The translations under genes were made by a program, and so were the position numbers. Below are positions 7,726-16,970 of a stretch of DNA of 48,175 bases, piece by piece (positions within the stretch are counted from its first letter, which is position 1; each line of letters begins with the position of its first letter). The notes under the pieces were generated by a model. It was given only the letters and a program-made list of their open reading frames with translations, was not told the DNA's origin and did not search any database. Origin of the DNA: an uncultured Acetatifactor sp. (lineage in GTDB: Bacteria > Bacillota > Clostridia > Lachnospirales > Lachnospiraceae); NCBI GenBank assembly GCA_910587755.1, contig CAJUNZ010000010.1, positions 1 to 48,175 of the forward strand, read 5' to 3'.

Positions 7726-7974
7726 TCACACCAGTAAAAGCCAATCGGCGTTGGCGACTCCCTGTCTGGCCAGAGAATCGCCCCGGTTCAGTATCCTTCC
7801 CTGCTCTCCCGCACAAAGGCACATTTCTGACAGGTCTCCCTTTAAAGTACACTGCTCTTTCTGGCAGATAATCTCTACCAGCTCGGCAATCAGATTGTCT
7901 ACAGAAACCTGCTCTTCCACGCTGAATTGGTACTTCCTCTCAATTGAAGGCACCTCAATATCCACAATGATCAT
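7726..7974 (-). CDS. yukD: YukD/EsaB-type ubiquitin-like protein
   Basis: A protein of 82 residues. It starts MIIVDIEVPSIERKYQFSVE, contains VDNLIAELVEIICQKEQ and ends RGDSLARQGVANADWLLLV. The length, the early beta-hairpin, the central helix and the final L-x-x-Q-G-V-x-x-x-D-x-L-x-L pattern fit YukD/EsaB, the small cytoplasmic ubiquitin-fold component that accompanies EssC in Firmicutes type VII systems. The start is the ATG at 7974, which overlaps the essC stop as ATGA, so it is translated in step with EssC. The longer frame reaching 8049 lies inside essC and is not needed. Confidence 0.9.
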   Translation of the reverse strand: MIIVDIEVPSIERKYQFSVEEQVSVDNLIAELVEIICQKEQCTLKGDLSEMCLCAGEQGRILNRGDSLARQGVANADWLLLV

Positions 7975-10900
7975 TTCGCTTCCCCCCTGGCAAATGGCGT
8001 CACAATACGGATGGCCTGGGTATTGTCGCCGGCAGATACCAGGCCACAACCGGGCTTATCTCCGACAGCCAGCTCCCTGTATCCCATTCCTGGGAACTCC
8101 ATATGTGACAGTGAATCGGCATAACCTCCCAGATGAACACCTGTCCTGTAGTATACAAATGACTCGTACACACTGTCCCCTGCAGCACTGCTTGTTTTAT
8201 CCGGGTTGAGAGCGGCAAAGAAATATATGTTCTGCATGCTTCCTTTTTCCAGAAAGTTCGTCATCGCTCCGTCCATGCAATAATTCTTTTCATTCCTGTG
8301 AAGTACCTCCACATAATTTACCAAATCCGCAATAAAGATAAAATATGGCTCATACTGCCGGTTCATCAAAGTGAAAATCTCATCATCCTCCAGCGCCTGG
8401 CTCTTGTAGCTTAAACGCAGGGCATTTCTTTCCTGGAACGCAGAAATCAGTTCCTCATTCATAAAAGTATAATAATCCTCTGCATCACGGATATATTTTA
8501 CGCCAAGTTTTTCCGCCTCGCCGCCCAGTTCCACGCCGTTAAACTCAACAACCACAACCCTTCCCCGCTTTTCCGACGCAGCTCTCATGAGAATACGCAA
8601 CAGGTTCGTCTTTCCTGTCCCTTTCTTACCGGACACCATATAACAATAGGTCTGTTTTAAACGAATGCTCTCCACTGCGGCCGTAGCCAGATCATATCCC
8701 ATGGGCAAAAGGGAGATATCGTCAATCTGTTTCTGGACCTCTTCCAACGCCCGGAATTCCGGCCATATGGGCTTCTCCGGAATGACAGGAATCGGCCTGG
8801 CGCGCCTGCCCTTCCACAGCGCTGCCATATCCTGGCACTGGCTCTGAATCTGTTCCACACGATTATAATCGTCGGAAGCTTCCACAGCCACACAGGTCTG
8901 GAATTCCAGAACGACTCCGTCCGCTTCGGCCACTCCCCGGCCGGGCACTCCCGGTTCCGGAACTGTCGACACCTGCATGGACCGCAGAATGTCGCCGTAA
9001 GCATATTTATCCTGCATTTCCAGGGATACCGCCCGTCGGATATTTTCTCCCAGCTTGCCTGGAATTTCTGTCGCATTGAACCCTGCGCCGGAAATCAACA
9101 GATACATACCGTTTGCCGTACACTCCCGGGAAATCTGAAGAAGAACATCATCGAAAGCCTCCTCCGTCTTTTCCCGGAAATTCGCCATATTGTCAATCAC
9201 CACCACTATGGCCGGGCATACCACTCCGTTTTTACTGACATATTGATAGTAATTTCCGCCCCGGAATAAAGCTTTTCTCTCCTGGATCATGGACTGCAGC
9301 ATGTGGAACAGCTTTCCCACCGTATCCAGATCACCCTCATACAGAATTCCCCCTACATGAACATCCTCTTCAAAAGGCTCCATCATCCTGCTGCTGAAAT
9401 CCAGAATGTACAGATTCAGGTAATCCGGAGAATATCTCTGGATCAGGGAATAGACCACTGTCTGTAAAAAAGTGCTCTTTCCGCTCATACTGGTACCGCA
9501 TACGGCATGATTGCCGTCCTGGGCAAAATTCAATATGAAAGGCGTCTGGATCTGGTTGGCCGGATCATCCCACAAGCCCACCATAGCCTTCAATTCCCAA
9601 TGGGCCTCCTGAACCGGCCACTGTCCGTCCCCATAAGTTCGGGCCACGTATCCGTCCAGGCTGCTCAGGGGGAGCGACTTCGGCAGCACCGGAAGCCATA
9701 AGGGCTGCTGTCTCCCATAGCCCGCTTCCTCTGTCACCTTCCCCAGATACTCTACGACTGCTTCCAGCTGAGTTTTTTCTTTCATCTCAGGAACCTTGAC
9801 TTTTCGAGATTCGGATACCCCCATAATATATCTGCAGATATCTTCAGGTTTTTTTCCATCCCCGCAGGCACTGCAGGCCTCATAATACAATTCCGCAAAA
9901 TTACGCAGCAGGCGGGAATTGTGTTCATTGACGGCATAGTCAATACCTGTCTGTGCCAACAGGCGGTAATATTCCGCCACATCCTCATTTTCAGCCCCGC
10001 TTACCGCTTCATATAATGCGGTAAACCACTTCAGCTTGGCTCCTTCCATTCTCTTGGTCTTCATGTGGTTTCCCACAAGACCCGCCCGGCCCGTGCTTGT
10101 CAGAAGTTTCGCAATCACCTGTTTCGCGCTTCCGGTCTCGTCATCGTAGGAGGCGCCGCTCCATCCGGACTGGAACTGCTCGTAAATCTCGTCATTGCCA
10201 ACCTGCAGATACCCCCGTCCGGCCTGGGTCAGGTATGCGGCATCCGGCTTGTGAAGCATATCCATGCTGTCCTGGCTGTCCTGCACTCTCAGGCAGAGTT
10301 TGAATTTGGAATTGCTCCAGATATTTTCGTCCACCGTACCGCTGGGTTTCTGAGTGGCCAGAATCAAATGCACCCCCAGGCTGCGCCCCACCTGGGCCAC
10401 ACTGATAAGCTCCCTCATAAAATCCGGCTGTTCCCGCTTCAATTCCGCAAACTCGTCAATGATGATAAAAAGATGGGGAATAGGCTCCCTGGCCTCTCCG
10501 TTCTTATACAGTCTGGTATAGGCGTTAATGTTGTTTACACCGTTCTCGTTAAAGATCCTCTGCCTGCGCACATTTTCGCTCTTAATGGAAACCATGGCGC
10601 GCTGTACCTGGTTTCCTGATAGATTGGATATCTGCCCCAGTGTATGAGGCAGCGCCGAAAACAGATTGCCCATACCCCCGCCCTTATAATCTATAATAAA
10701 GAGCCCTATGTCATCCGGGCTGAAATTCAGCGCCAGAGACAGGATATAAGTCTGCAGCGTTTCTGACTTTCCCGAACCTGTCGTCCCCGCAACCAGGCCA
10801 TGTGGACCGTGGTAGCGCTCATGTAGATCCAAGTAACAGCGCTGCCCTCCTGATTTTATACCGATCAGAGATTTTATATTGTCGTAGGTACGGTTCTTTT

Positions 10901-12947
10901 TCCAGCGTTCCAGGACATTCAGCTCCTTCAGTGTGGATACGCCATACATCTCAAGGAATGTGACCGCACCTGGAATTTCTCCTCCAACCTCCACCTCATT
11001 GACCTCAAGGTTGGCCAGCATTCTGGCAATTTTACGGAGGGCTTTGGCGTTCATGGAGTCAAATTTCACGGGCACACCGTTATTCCGGCCGCTTTTCACA
11101 TTGAAGATCCCCTGATACTCAGAATCGTTCTGTATAATGCATTCACAGGCATTGGGCAGATCCGCGTATTTTTCCGCCATCAATATGGTGGTGATCCCGA
11201 GCCTGTACTCTTTTCCATAGAGATATTTATTGATCAGCTCCCCCTCCAGAAGTGATTCATCTTCCACAAAGAGAACATAATGAGGATTGAAGTTGATCCC
11301 TTTTTCCGGAGCGGACGCCTCTTCGGCCCTCTGCCGAAGAATCTGTGCCAGATCGAAGCACACGTCACTGGCCTGGGAAGCCTCCAGGGAGACATAACGG
11401 CTCTTCTTGTTCTGGGACCATACATGGGGCAGCCACTCTGTAAAGCTCCAGGCATCCTGTCCATTATATTTCACGTCCCGGGTAATAAAAGCCATTTTCA
11501 CATCCGTATAGCAATTCTGAGTGGCAAGTTGTGCCACCAGGTTATATACGACCTGGTATGCGCCCGCCTTTTTTTCTCCACCCACAATACCGATGAGGGT
11601 ATTCTCCTCCAAATCAATCCCAAGGGGCACATCATGCAGCGTTTTATAACTTTCCTTGATAAATTGGGGCTTGTCCGCCAGGCTGTCGTTAATCAACTGG
11701 AATTTTTCCTTCGGTACCGCGATTGTAACCTGAAAGGGGCAGCTGCCCACTCCCAGACGGTGATACATAAAATCTTCATGGGAGCGGTTCCTTCCCCACA
11801 ATTCTTCGGACAAGGTGCCATTCTCTCCGATCACATGTTCCACGGAAGGATACCTTTCATTGAGAATCCGGATGCTCCGGGTATATTTTTCCTTCACCTC
11901 TTCGGAACATTTCATCAGGTATTCGCTGTAGGCATCAAAACGCCTGGTTTCATTCTGCCGCGTTTTTTTCTTGGCGTAATTCATGTTGGAAACAGCCCAG
12001 AAAGCTCCCAGCAGTCCCGAAAACAACGCGGTAATTAATCCTGTATACATATATGCCCCGCCCGAATCCCCATCCATCCTGCTGCTTATGATGGCCATTC
12101 CCGTTCCCAGCATCATAGGCACCATCATGGTCAGGGAAGGGCCAATCAGCATAAGAAGGGGTGTCTCGGCTTCCTCCGCCGGCGCCGGCGGCGCTTCTAT
12201 TTCTATGGTACCAACGTCCAGAGATTCCATATTGCGCGGGGAACGGTGATAATATGTTTTTTCGGCAGGACCGTCCTCCTCGTTTTCCGAGGGATGATTG
12301 ATTAATGAAAAATCAAATCTCCTGAGGATCGAAGAATCTATTTTAAGATTTGCCGACTGATGGATCGCCAGCATATCGCCCAGGTAAACCATCCTGAGGC
12401 CCCATATATTGATCCTGTCCCCAAAATCAAGCACACGGCTGCCGTGGATGCGGACATCATTGACAAAGACACCGTTGGCACTCTGGTCGCTCAACACCCA
12501 CCGATCCTGCTGCCTGCAAAACACTGCATGGTTTCCCGAAATAATCGGATCCCCGCCGTAAAACGCGGAGTAAGTGACGGCATTTCCCGCCCCAGAGCCT
12601 ATCGTTACCTGATTCAACCCTTTGATACTGAACTTATCATAGACATTAAAGGAGCTTTCCACTGTGCGTACCATAACAGCCAGTTCTTCCCCGTTTTCCG
12701 AAAGAAGAGTATAGGTATCCTGATCCTTTAAGGGCTTTCCTGCATATTCTTTACCGTTGGTGTAGATTGAATCCTCCCCATTGCGGAAATACCAGTTTCC
12801 GTCAATGACCTCCATTTTCAGACCTATATCATCCCGGTTCTGGAAAATATAGTGTTCCAGAGGAAGTGTGATCTCCGTATTATTGACCGCCGGAAGGACG
12901 AATTCCTTAAACGCATTTTTACTGTAAACTGACAGAACAAACCCCAT
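7971..12947 (-). CDS. essC: EssC-type FtsK/SpoIIIE ATPase, motor of the type VII secretion system
   Basis: A protein of 1658 residues. The N-terminal part holds an FHA domain (about 105-185: VTIGSGAG, ISGNHAVF, DQSANGVFVNDVRI). Two membrane helices follow at about 262-285 and 296-318. Three ATPase modules follow: D1 with GTTGSGKS (about 720) and FIIDYKGGGMG, D2 with GTSMSGKS (about 1150) and LYILDFSS, and D3 with GKKGTGKT (about 1437). All three Walker A motifs are complete. This is the EssC order known from T7SSb systems, in which the last module recognises substrates. The start has AAGGAGAAAAAGA before it. It shares ATGA with yukD and follows the FHA-TM gene by 27 bases. The retained FHA fold suggests it can dock on a phosphorylated partner, perhaps the operon kinase. 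Confidence 0.97.
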   Translation of the reverse strand: MGFVLSVYSKNAFKEFVLPAVNNTEITLPLEHYIFQNRDDIGLKMEVIDGNWYFRNGEDSIYTNGKEYAGKPLKDQDTYTLLSENGEELAVMVRTVESSFNVYDKFSIKGLNQVTIGSGAGNAVTYSAFYGGDPIISGNHAVFCRQQDRWVLSDQSANGVFVNDVRIHGSRVLDFGDRINIWGLRMVYLGDMLAIHQSANLKIDSSILRRFDFSLINHPSENEEDGPAEKTYYHRSPRNMESLDVGTIEIEAPPAPAEEAETPLLMLIGPSLTMMVPMMLGTGMAIISSRMDGDSGGAYMYTGLITALFSGLLGAFWAVSNMNYAKKKTRQNETRRFDAYSEYLMKCSEEVKEKYTRSIRILNERYPSVEHVIGENGTLSEELWGRNRSHEDFMYHRLGVGSCPFQVTIAVPKEKFQLINDSLADKPQFIKESYKTLHDVPLGIDLEENTLIGIVGGEKKAGAYQVVYNLVAQLATQNCYTDVKMAFITRDVKYNGQDAWSFTEWLPHVWSQNKKSRYVSLEASQASDVCFDLAQILRQRAEEASAPEKGINFNPHYVLFVEDESLLEGELINKYLYGKEYRLGITTILMAEKYADLPNACECIIQNDSEYQGIFNVKSGRNNGVPVKFDSMNAKALRKIARMLANLEVNEVEVGGEIPGAVTFLEMYGVSTLKELNVLERWKKNRTYDNIKSLIGIKSGGQRCYLDLHERYHGPHGLVAGTTGSGKSETLQTYILSLALNFSPDDIGLFIIDYKGGGMGNLFSALPHTLGQISNLSGNQVQRAMVSIKSENVRRQRIFNENGVNNINAYTRLYKNGEAREPIPHLFIIIDEFAELKREQPDFMRELISVAQVGRSLGVHLILATQKPSGTVDENIWSNSKFKLCLRVQDSQDSMDMLHKPDAAYLTQAGRGYLQVGNDEIYEQFQSGWSGASYDDETGSAKQVIAKLLTSTGRAGLVGNHMKTKRMEGAKLKWFTALYEAVSGAENEDVAEYYRLLAQTGIDYAVNEHNSRLLRNFAELYYEACSACGDGKKPEDICRYIMGVSESRKVKVPEMKEKTQLEAVVEYLGKVTEEAGYGRQQPLWLPVLPKSLPLSSLDGYVARTYGDGQWPVQEAHWELKAMVGLWDDPANQIQTPFILNFAQDGNHAVCGTSMSGKSTFLQTVVYSLIQRYSPDYLNLYILDFSSRMMEPFEEDVHVGGILYEGDLDTVGKLFHMLQSMIQERKALFRGGNYYQYVSKNGVVCPAIVVVIDNMANFREKTEEAFDDVLLQISRECTANGMYLLISGAGFNATEIPGKLGENIRRAVSLEMQDKYAYGDILRSMQVSTVPEPGVPGRGVAEADGVVLEFQTCVAVEASDDYNRVEQIQSQCQDMAALWKGRRARPIPVIPEKPIWPEFRALEEVQKQIDDISLLPMGYDLATAAVESIRLKQTYCYMVSGKKGTGKTNLLRILMRAASEKRGRVVVVEFNGVELGGEAEKLGVKYIRDAEDYYTFMNEELISAFQERNALRLSYKSQALEDDEIFTLMNRQYEPYFIFIADLVNYVEVLHRNEKNYCMDGAMTNFLEKGSMQNIYFFAALNPDKTSSAAGDSVYESFVYYRTGVHLGGYADSLSHMEFPGMGYRELAVGDKPGCGLVSAGDNTQAIRIVTPFARGEAK

Positions 12948-12974
12948 TCTTTTTCTCCTTAGATAAACAGCATA

Positions 12975-13565
12975 TTATCCTCTCACATAAAAAACCTGAA
13001 ATGTGGTATTTTCAACTTTTATAATATCCTTAGACTTTAACTTGATCCCATATTCATCAACAACGGCGATTTTTTTATTCCTTTGGACAGATACACTATG
13101 TCCTCCCAGAGAACGTATGCAATAGGCGTCTTTCTGAAAAAACAGTTCACACCACCCCTCTCCGCTTTCAGGATTATTGAAAATATCTATCGAGCCGAAC
13201 CTGGTTCCTATGGTCACAGCCTCGCTGGCGCGAAAAATGTACTTCTTCTCTGAAATCCTGTTTTTTTCTATGACCTGCAGCAACGGCATTTTCTCGCTGT
13301 TATCCTGGTTCTCGCCTGTGGAATACTCTACTTTATAGGGACGATAAGGCGCCGCAGCCGCCTCATTCTCCGATGGATTTATGTTATTTGCCAGGGCCCG
13401 TTTCAGCGAATCTTCCCGCACCTTCTTCGCGGCCTGAAACTTTTCTTCCTGTGTCCTTTTCCTTCTTCTGCGAACACAGAGAATCACGATTATCCCAATC
13501 AAGATGCCCACTCCCAGGCTGATCATTGTCACCATCGCCGTCCTCTTTTCCTTGTTTAATGCCAT
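12975..13565 (-). CDS. Membrane-anchored FHA-like protein
   Basis: A protein of 196 residues. One N-terminal membrane helix (MVTMISLGVGILIGIIVILCV, followed by RRRRKR) puts the rest in the cytoplasm. After a basic linker, residues from about 105 to the end look like an FHA-type beta-sandwich (SEAVTIGTRFGSIDIFNN, SLGGHSVSVQRNKK, LKSKDIIKVENTTFQVF). The classic S-x-x-H and N-G residues are only partly present, so phosphothreonine binding is uncertain. I chose the ATG at 13565; a TTG at 13574 is possible, and neither has a clear ribosome site. The gene starts 12 bases after the kinase stop and is followed closely by essC. It may be an adaptor between kinase and secretion machine. Confidence 0.75.
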   Translation of the reverse strand: MALNKEKRTAMVTMISLGVGILIGIIVILCVRRRRKRTQEEKFQAAKKVREDSLKRALANNINPSENEAAAAPYRPYKVEYSTGENQDNSEKMPLLQVIEKNRISEKKYIFRASEAVTIGTRFGSIDIFNNPESGEGWCELFFQKDAYCIRSLGGHSVSVQRNKKIAVVDEYGIKLKSKDIIKVENTTFQVFYVRG

Positions 13566-13576
13566 ACTTTGCAATG

Positions 13577-16417
13577 CTATTCATATGTCTTTCCAAGCTG
13601 TATCAGTTCCGGCAGAGAGTAAAGCGGACACCGCCTTAAATTCCCTGATTCATAGTCAAATACCAGCATTCCGTCCGCCACATCGCAGAGTCCGGGCAGA
13701 CATGCCAGTGTCTGAAGATCTTCATCCAACAGAAGTCCATACCGCTCCCCGGAAGCGCTGATATACTCCGTTATGATATATTCTCCCACCTGCGTGACAT
13801 AGGTAAGATAGGCATCCTTTTCCAGTTCTCCCACCCATTCTCCACTCTCAATGCCGTATACCGCCGGAGGATCATGAAGGGATGAGACGATCCGGTATTT
13901 ATCCGTATAAAATTCCTCTTTCAGCTCCTTTGACGGAGCTTCCCTGCTGATCTCTGAGAGGAGAGAGCCGTCCTCCGCGCTGTAACACCGAACCGTGCCG
14001 TCATACCAGATCACTTCCAGAAAAGAGCTTCCGGAATTTCCACTGTTTTTCATAAACTGCTGATCGTAAATCTGCTCCGACTCCGGCAGGCGCACCTCTG
14101 AGACAAGATTCCCTTCCATGCCGTACACTCTGAACCCGGCATTGTCAAACAGCATGGCCGTTTTTTTATCCTGACTGATGCGGGCTTCCCTGTGGTCATA
14201 ATGGGGGTCATATGACAGAAGCAGCGCTTCTCTGTGACTCTCCCGTTTCATAAAGCGCACCCAGGGCTGGTTCCTGTTTCCTACTACGGCATAATCCCCG
14301 CCTAAAGAGAGAAAATCACAGTTTTCCTCACTGCTTTCTGACGAAACGAGATTTGCTCCTCTGTCATAAAAAGAAAAACCGGGTTCATCCGTGGCCACCA
14401 GGACATGTTCCTTTCCAATTGAAAATCCGGTGATTTTCCTGCCTTCCGTATACGCCAGAACCCTCTCCTTCAATTCGTCCAACTCCAGCGTGTCCAGCTC
14501 AAGGCTGGCCAGGACACTGCCTTCCGCCAGATATATGCCGCTTTCGTCGACCTGGAGCCAAATCCTATCCAAAAACTCATGTGTCCCCAAAATGATGGCC
14601 TTCTCCACATCAATCACGCAAAATGTAGAACCTTCTCCTGCATCCGCCGCAAAAACAAAGTATGGTCCGCAAAATCCTCCTTCAAAATGCTCATACCTGG
14701 ATTCCTCAAGAATCATCAGAACCATGTCCGGATTTTCCAGGTCAAAGATTCCAAGCCCGCCTCCCTGAAAACTGACCGCAAGCATCGTGCCGTCCCGGTT
14801 CAAGGCAAAAACCCTGTCCCTGGGATTGGCAAAGGTGTCATTTGCCGCTACTTTCATGGAATGTCCGCCAAAAGAACATTCTCTCATTTTCTTCCCGTCG
14901 GATACCCGGTATACAATTCCATAGTCCTCATCCCTGTTTACCGCCGCCACGAACCTGCCGTCCGCCGATACTGCCAGCGTCGTAGCCACCTGGCCTGTCC
15001 ACAGCACTTTTCGGGTACTGAGATCATATGCCGCAATCCCCTGGTCTCCTGCATAGACCAGATGGGTTTCGTCCACAAAAAGTACATCTGACAAGGCCGA
15101 ATTCTCCATGGCCAGGGAAACAATCTTCTGGCGCTCTTCCATTTCGTACACCGCCGTCTCATAGGGATAGGTCACGGCAAAGCAGCTGCCCTCCGGAGAA
15201 ACCGTGATGCCAAAAGGAGCCGAAGGAAAATCCATAATATCCAGAGACTTATATCCCTCCGACAGATCATAGACTCCCAGGGCATCCGTCAACGCTCTCT
15301 GAGCCTGGGCCGTGGCAGAAGTGTCCAGGGACTGCAGCGCCAGGCGGACTGACTGGGATACATTTCCCTCCGCCAGATGATTGGAGGAATACTCCGCCAA
15401 AGCCAGCGCCTCCTGAATCCGCTCCATCTGCCTTAATCCCGAAAAAGTGCTGGTTCCCCCTGCAAGAAATAAAATGGAACTCACAGCCGTCCACAGGACA
15501 ATTCTGCGTTTTCGGCGTATTACTCTTCTGTCCCGTCTGTGCAGCTGTCTGAACGCCTCAAGCATTTCATCTGCAGTCTGGTAACGCATATCCGCATTCG
15601 GATTCATGGCCTTGCGGATAATTTCCGAAATCTGCGGACTGCATACCTTTTCCCCCAATGGAATGACGTCTCTGGCATCTTCCTCAGGATTCCGCCCTGA
15701 AATCAGGTGGTAAAGAGTCGCTCCCAGACTGTAAATATCTGAGCGCACATCCAGAGTAACCTGACGCTTCCCGCTGACACTGCCGCCCTCCAAAGATGGA
15801 CCGGAAAAGTGCTTCGATTCCCCCACCATCACTGTAGTTCTTCTTGATATTCTGCTCTTTTTTGAACCGGATTTATATTCTATTCCATAATGTTCCGGAG
15901 AGGCATACCCTGAGCTGTATCCTACCTGAACCGCCCCATCCTCTCCCAGGGCCAGGGCGATATTATAATCTATCAGACAGACATCACCGTCTGAACGCAG
16001 CATAATATTGGCCGGCTTTATATCTCCATGAAGAATCCCATGAGGGGGACGGCTGTGCAGGTAGCTGAGGGCTTCCAAAAGCTGGCAAGCCCACCCTATC
16101 ACCTGGGGCTGGGAGGGGATTTTACCTTCCTCCAGAAGCTTATCCATGCTCCTTCCGTCAATAAAATCCATCACCGTATATACGGTGCCTTCCTCCTGGA
16201 CAAAATCATATACCTGGGGAATATACTTATGACTTAATCCCTTCAGCATATCCACTTCCCGCCGGAGCAGCTCAGGTTTTGTGCTCAGCTTACGTTTATC
16301 CGCTTTCAGCACAATATCCTTTTCCAGTCGGATATGCTTCCCAAAATAAACAATTCCTCCCCCTCCGGAACCTATCTGATTCCGCAGTTCATACATGCCC
16401 GCAATTACCTGAGACAT
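13577..16417 (-). CDS. Membrane Ser/Thr protein kinase with extracytoplasmic beta-propeller-like sensor
   Basis: A protein of 946 residues. The kinase domain (about 8-290) has a glycine loop (IGSGGGGIVYFG), Lys38 in VLK, Glu54 as the likely alpha-C glutamate, HGDIKPANI (130-138) as the catalytic loop and GYASPEHYG near the activation segment. The DFG motif is DYN (150-152), which keeps the metal-binding Asp. One membrane helix (about 305-325, VLWTAVSSILFLAGGTSTF) follows a basic stretch. The remaining 600 residues contain repeated strands of the FAVTYPYETAVYEM and TLAVSADGRFVAAVN kind, as in WD40/PQQ-like propellers, placed outside the cell. GGGGGAAGGA precedes the start. It is the second gene of the type VII operon. 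EssB of known T7SSb systems has a pseudokinase fold, so this protein could stand in its place; that is inference. Confidence 0.93.
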   Translation of the reverse strand: MSQVIAGMYELRNQIGSGGGGIVYFGKHIRLEKDIVLKADKRKLSTKPELLRREVDMLKGLSHKYIPQVYDFVQEEGTVYTVMDFIDGRSMDKLLEEGKIPSQPQVIGWACQLLEALSYLHSRPPHGILHGDIKPANIMLRSDGDVCLIDYNIALALGEDGAVQVGYSSGYASPEHYGIEYKSGSKKSRISRRTTVMVGESKHFSGPSLEGGSVSGKRQVTLDVRSDIYSLGATLYHLISGRNPEEDARDVIPLGEKVCSPQISEIIRKAMNPNADMRYQTADEMLEAFRQLHRRDRRVIRRKRRIVLWTAVSSILFLAGGTSTFSGLRQMERIQEALALAEYSSNHLAEGNVSQSVRLALQSLDTSATAQAQRALTDALGVYDLSEGYKSLDIMDFPSAPFGITVSPEGSCFAVTYPYETAVYEMEERQKIVSLAMENSALSDVLFVDETHLVYAGDQGIAAYDLSTRKVLWTGQVATTLAVSADGRFVAAVNRDEDYGIVYRVSDGKKMRECSFGGHSMKVAANDTFANPRDRVFALNRDGTMLAVSFQGGGLGIFDLENPDMVLMILEESRYEHFEGGFCGPYFVFAADAGEGSTFCVIDVEKAIILGTHEFLDRIWLQVDESGIYLAEGSVLASLELDTLELDELKERVLAYTEGRKITGFSIGKEHVLVATDEPGFSFYDRGANLVSSESSEENCDFLSLGGDYAVVGNRNQPWVRFMKRESHREALLLSYDPHYDHREARISQDKKTAMLFDNAGFRVYGMEGNLVSEVRLPESEQIYDQQFMKNSGNSGSSFLEVIWYDGTVRCYSAEDGSLLSEISREAPSKELKEEFYTDKYRIVSSLHDPPAVYGIESGEWVGELEKDAYLTYVTQVGEYIITEYISASGERYGLLLDEDLQTLACLPGLCDVADGMLVFDYESGNLRRCPLYSLPELIQLGKTYE

Positions 16418-16444
16418 AAGTCCTTCCCCCGTAATCTTCCTGCT

Positions 16445-16603
16445 TTACTTTTGCTGCCTGCCGTACTCTGCCTCAAGTCTTGCTTTCAGCTTCCTGCCTG
16501 TAACCAGGAATATTATCATGCAGAGAAATTCTATCCCCACAGCCGCCCCCATGGCGGCAATACCGCCCCACAGCAGCAGCTCTCCCATTGACAATTTCAA
16601 CAT
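16445..16603 (-). CDS. Small membrane protein, first gene of the type VII operon
   Basis: A 52-residue ORF too short for a usual length cut-off. It reads MLKLSMGELLLWGGIAAMG, continues with a second hydrophobic stretch (GIEFLCMIIFLV) and ends in a basic, charged tail (TGRKLKARLEAEYGRQQK). AAGGAG lies six bases before the ATG at 16603 (another ATG is directly in front). The stop is 27 bases upstream of the kinase start, on the same strand and about 100 bases downstream of the predicted transcription start, so it would be the first cistron. I recognise no family; it may be a small accessory subunit of the secretion complex. A longer frame over the same DNA (16473-16721) would start inside the promoter and is rejected. 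Confidence 0.65.
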   Translation of the reverse strand: MLKLSMGELLLWGGIAAMGAAVGIEFLCMIIFLVTGRKLKARLEAEYGRQQK

Positions 16604-16709
16604 CATACGCTCCTTCATCAAGGAAATTATCCTTGTATGTACAATCCATCCCCAGCTTTGGAATCAGATACTCCATGCCAACGCAGTACCATCTTCGCAT
16701 CTTTATAAC

Positions 16710-16738
16710 AGAATAAAACACAATATGTGTTTTGTCAA
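16710..16738 (-). promoter_or_regulatory. Promoter of the type VII secretion operon
   Basis: On the minus strand TTGACA (16738-16733) is followed by exactly 17 bases and then TATTCT (16715-16710), a good housekeeping-type promoter with a perfect -35. Transcription would begin near 16703, about 100 bases before the small membrane protein gene. The whole 17-bp spacer is the palindrome described in the next entry, so a bound repressor would sit between -35 and -10. Confidence 0.8.
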
Positions 16739-16754
16739 CTTTGTTTTGTGTTTT
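16715..16754. promoter_or_regulatory. Predicted operator (palindrome plus spaced half-site)
   Basis: AAAACACA-ATA-TGTGTTTT (16715-16733) is a perfect 8-bp inverted repeat lying between -35 and -10. A further half-site, TTTTGTGTTTT (16744-16754), follows, its TGTGTTT placed 21 bp (two helical turns) from the one in the palindrome. The same arrangement occurs at 18910-18949, beside the XRE regulator gene. I infer that this regulator binds both sites. Confidence 0.75.
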
Positions 16755-16862
16755 ATATTGACAATTTTCTCCTATACTGCCATTGCAGTACCCCTTTGCT
16801 GAGAGATCAGGACGCTACCACACAACAACGCCGGCAGTACTTTGGGCTACTGACTGTCAGAT

Positions 16863-16967
16863 AAAAAATTTCCACCAGTGAGTTGCCAATTCAACACCCC
16901 GTCTGCATTGTCATAAATGGCATGCATACAGGGCATTGGAAAGCAACTGCACAGGTGGAAATTTTTT
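16863..16967. repeat. Long inverted-repeat / structured RNA element
   Basis: AAAAAATTTCCACC (16863-16876) and GGTGGAAATTTTTT (16954-16967) form a perfect 14-bp inverted repeat. Inside it the arms go on pairing: AGTG with CAC, GTTGC with GCAAC, CAAT with ATTG, and a GCATTGTCAT...ATGGCATGC core, so nearly the whole 105 bases can fold into one long hairpin. On the minus strand the outer arm ends in TTTTTT, so it may terminate the transcript of the beta-helix gene. The flanking TA and compact size also fit a MITE-like element. No ORF is present here. Confidence 0.6.
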
Positions 16968-16970
16968 TAA

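Noticed and set aside
16473..16721. 82-codon minus-strand frame before the kinase
   Set aside because: Its first codon lies inside the -35/-10 spacer of the operon promoter, its later in-frame starts lack ribosome sites, and the 52-codon membrane protein in another frame explains the DNA better.
16796..16815. Thiamine-riboswitch-like string CTGAGAGATCAGG
   Set aside because: The other conserved TPP elements are not found in order, and no thiamine gene follows on either strand.
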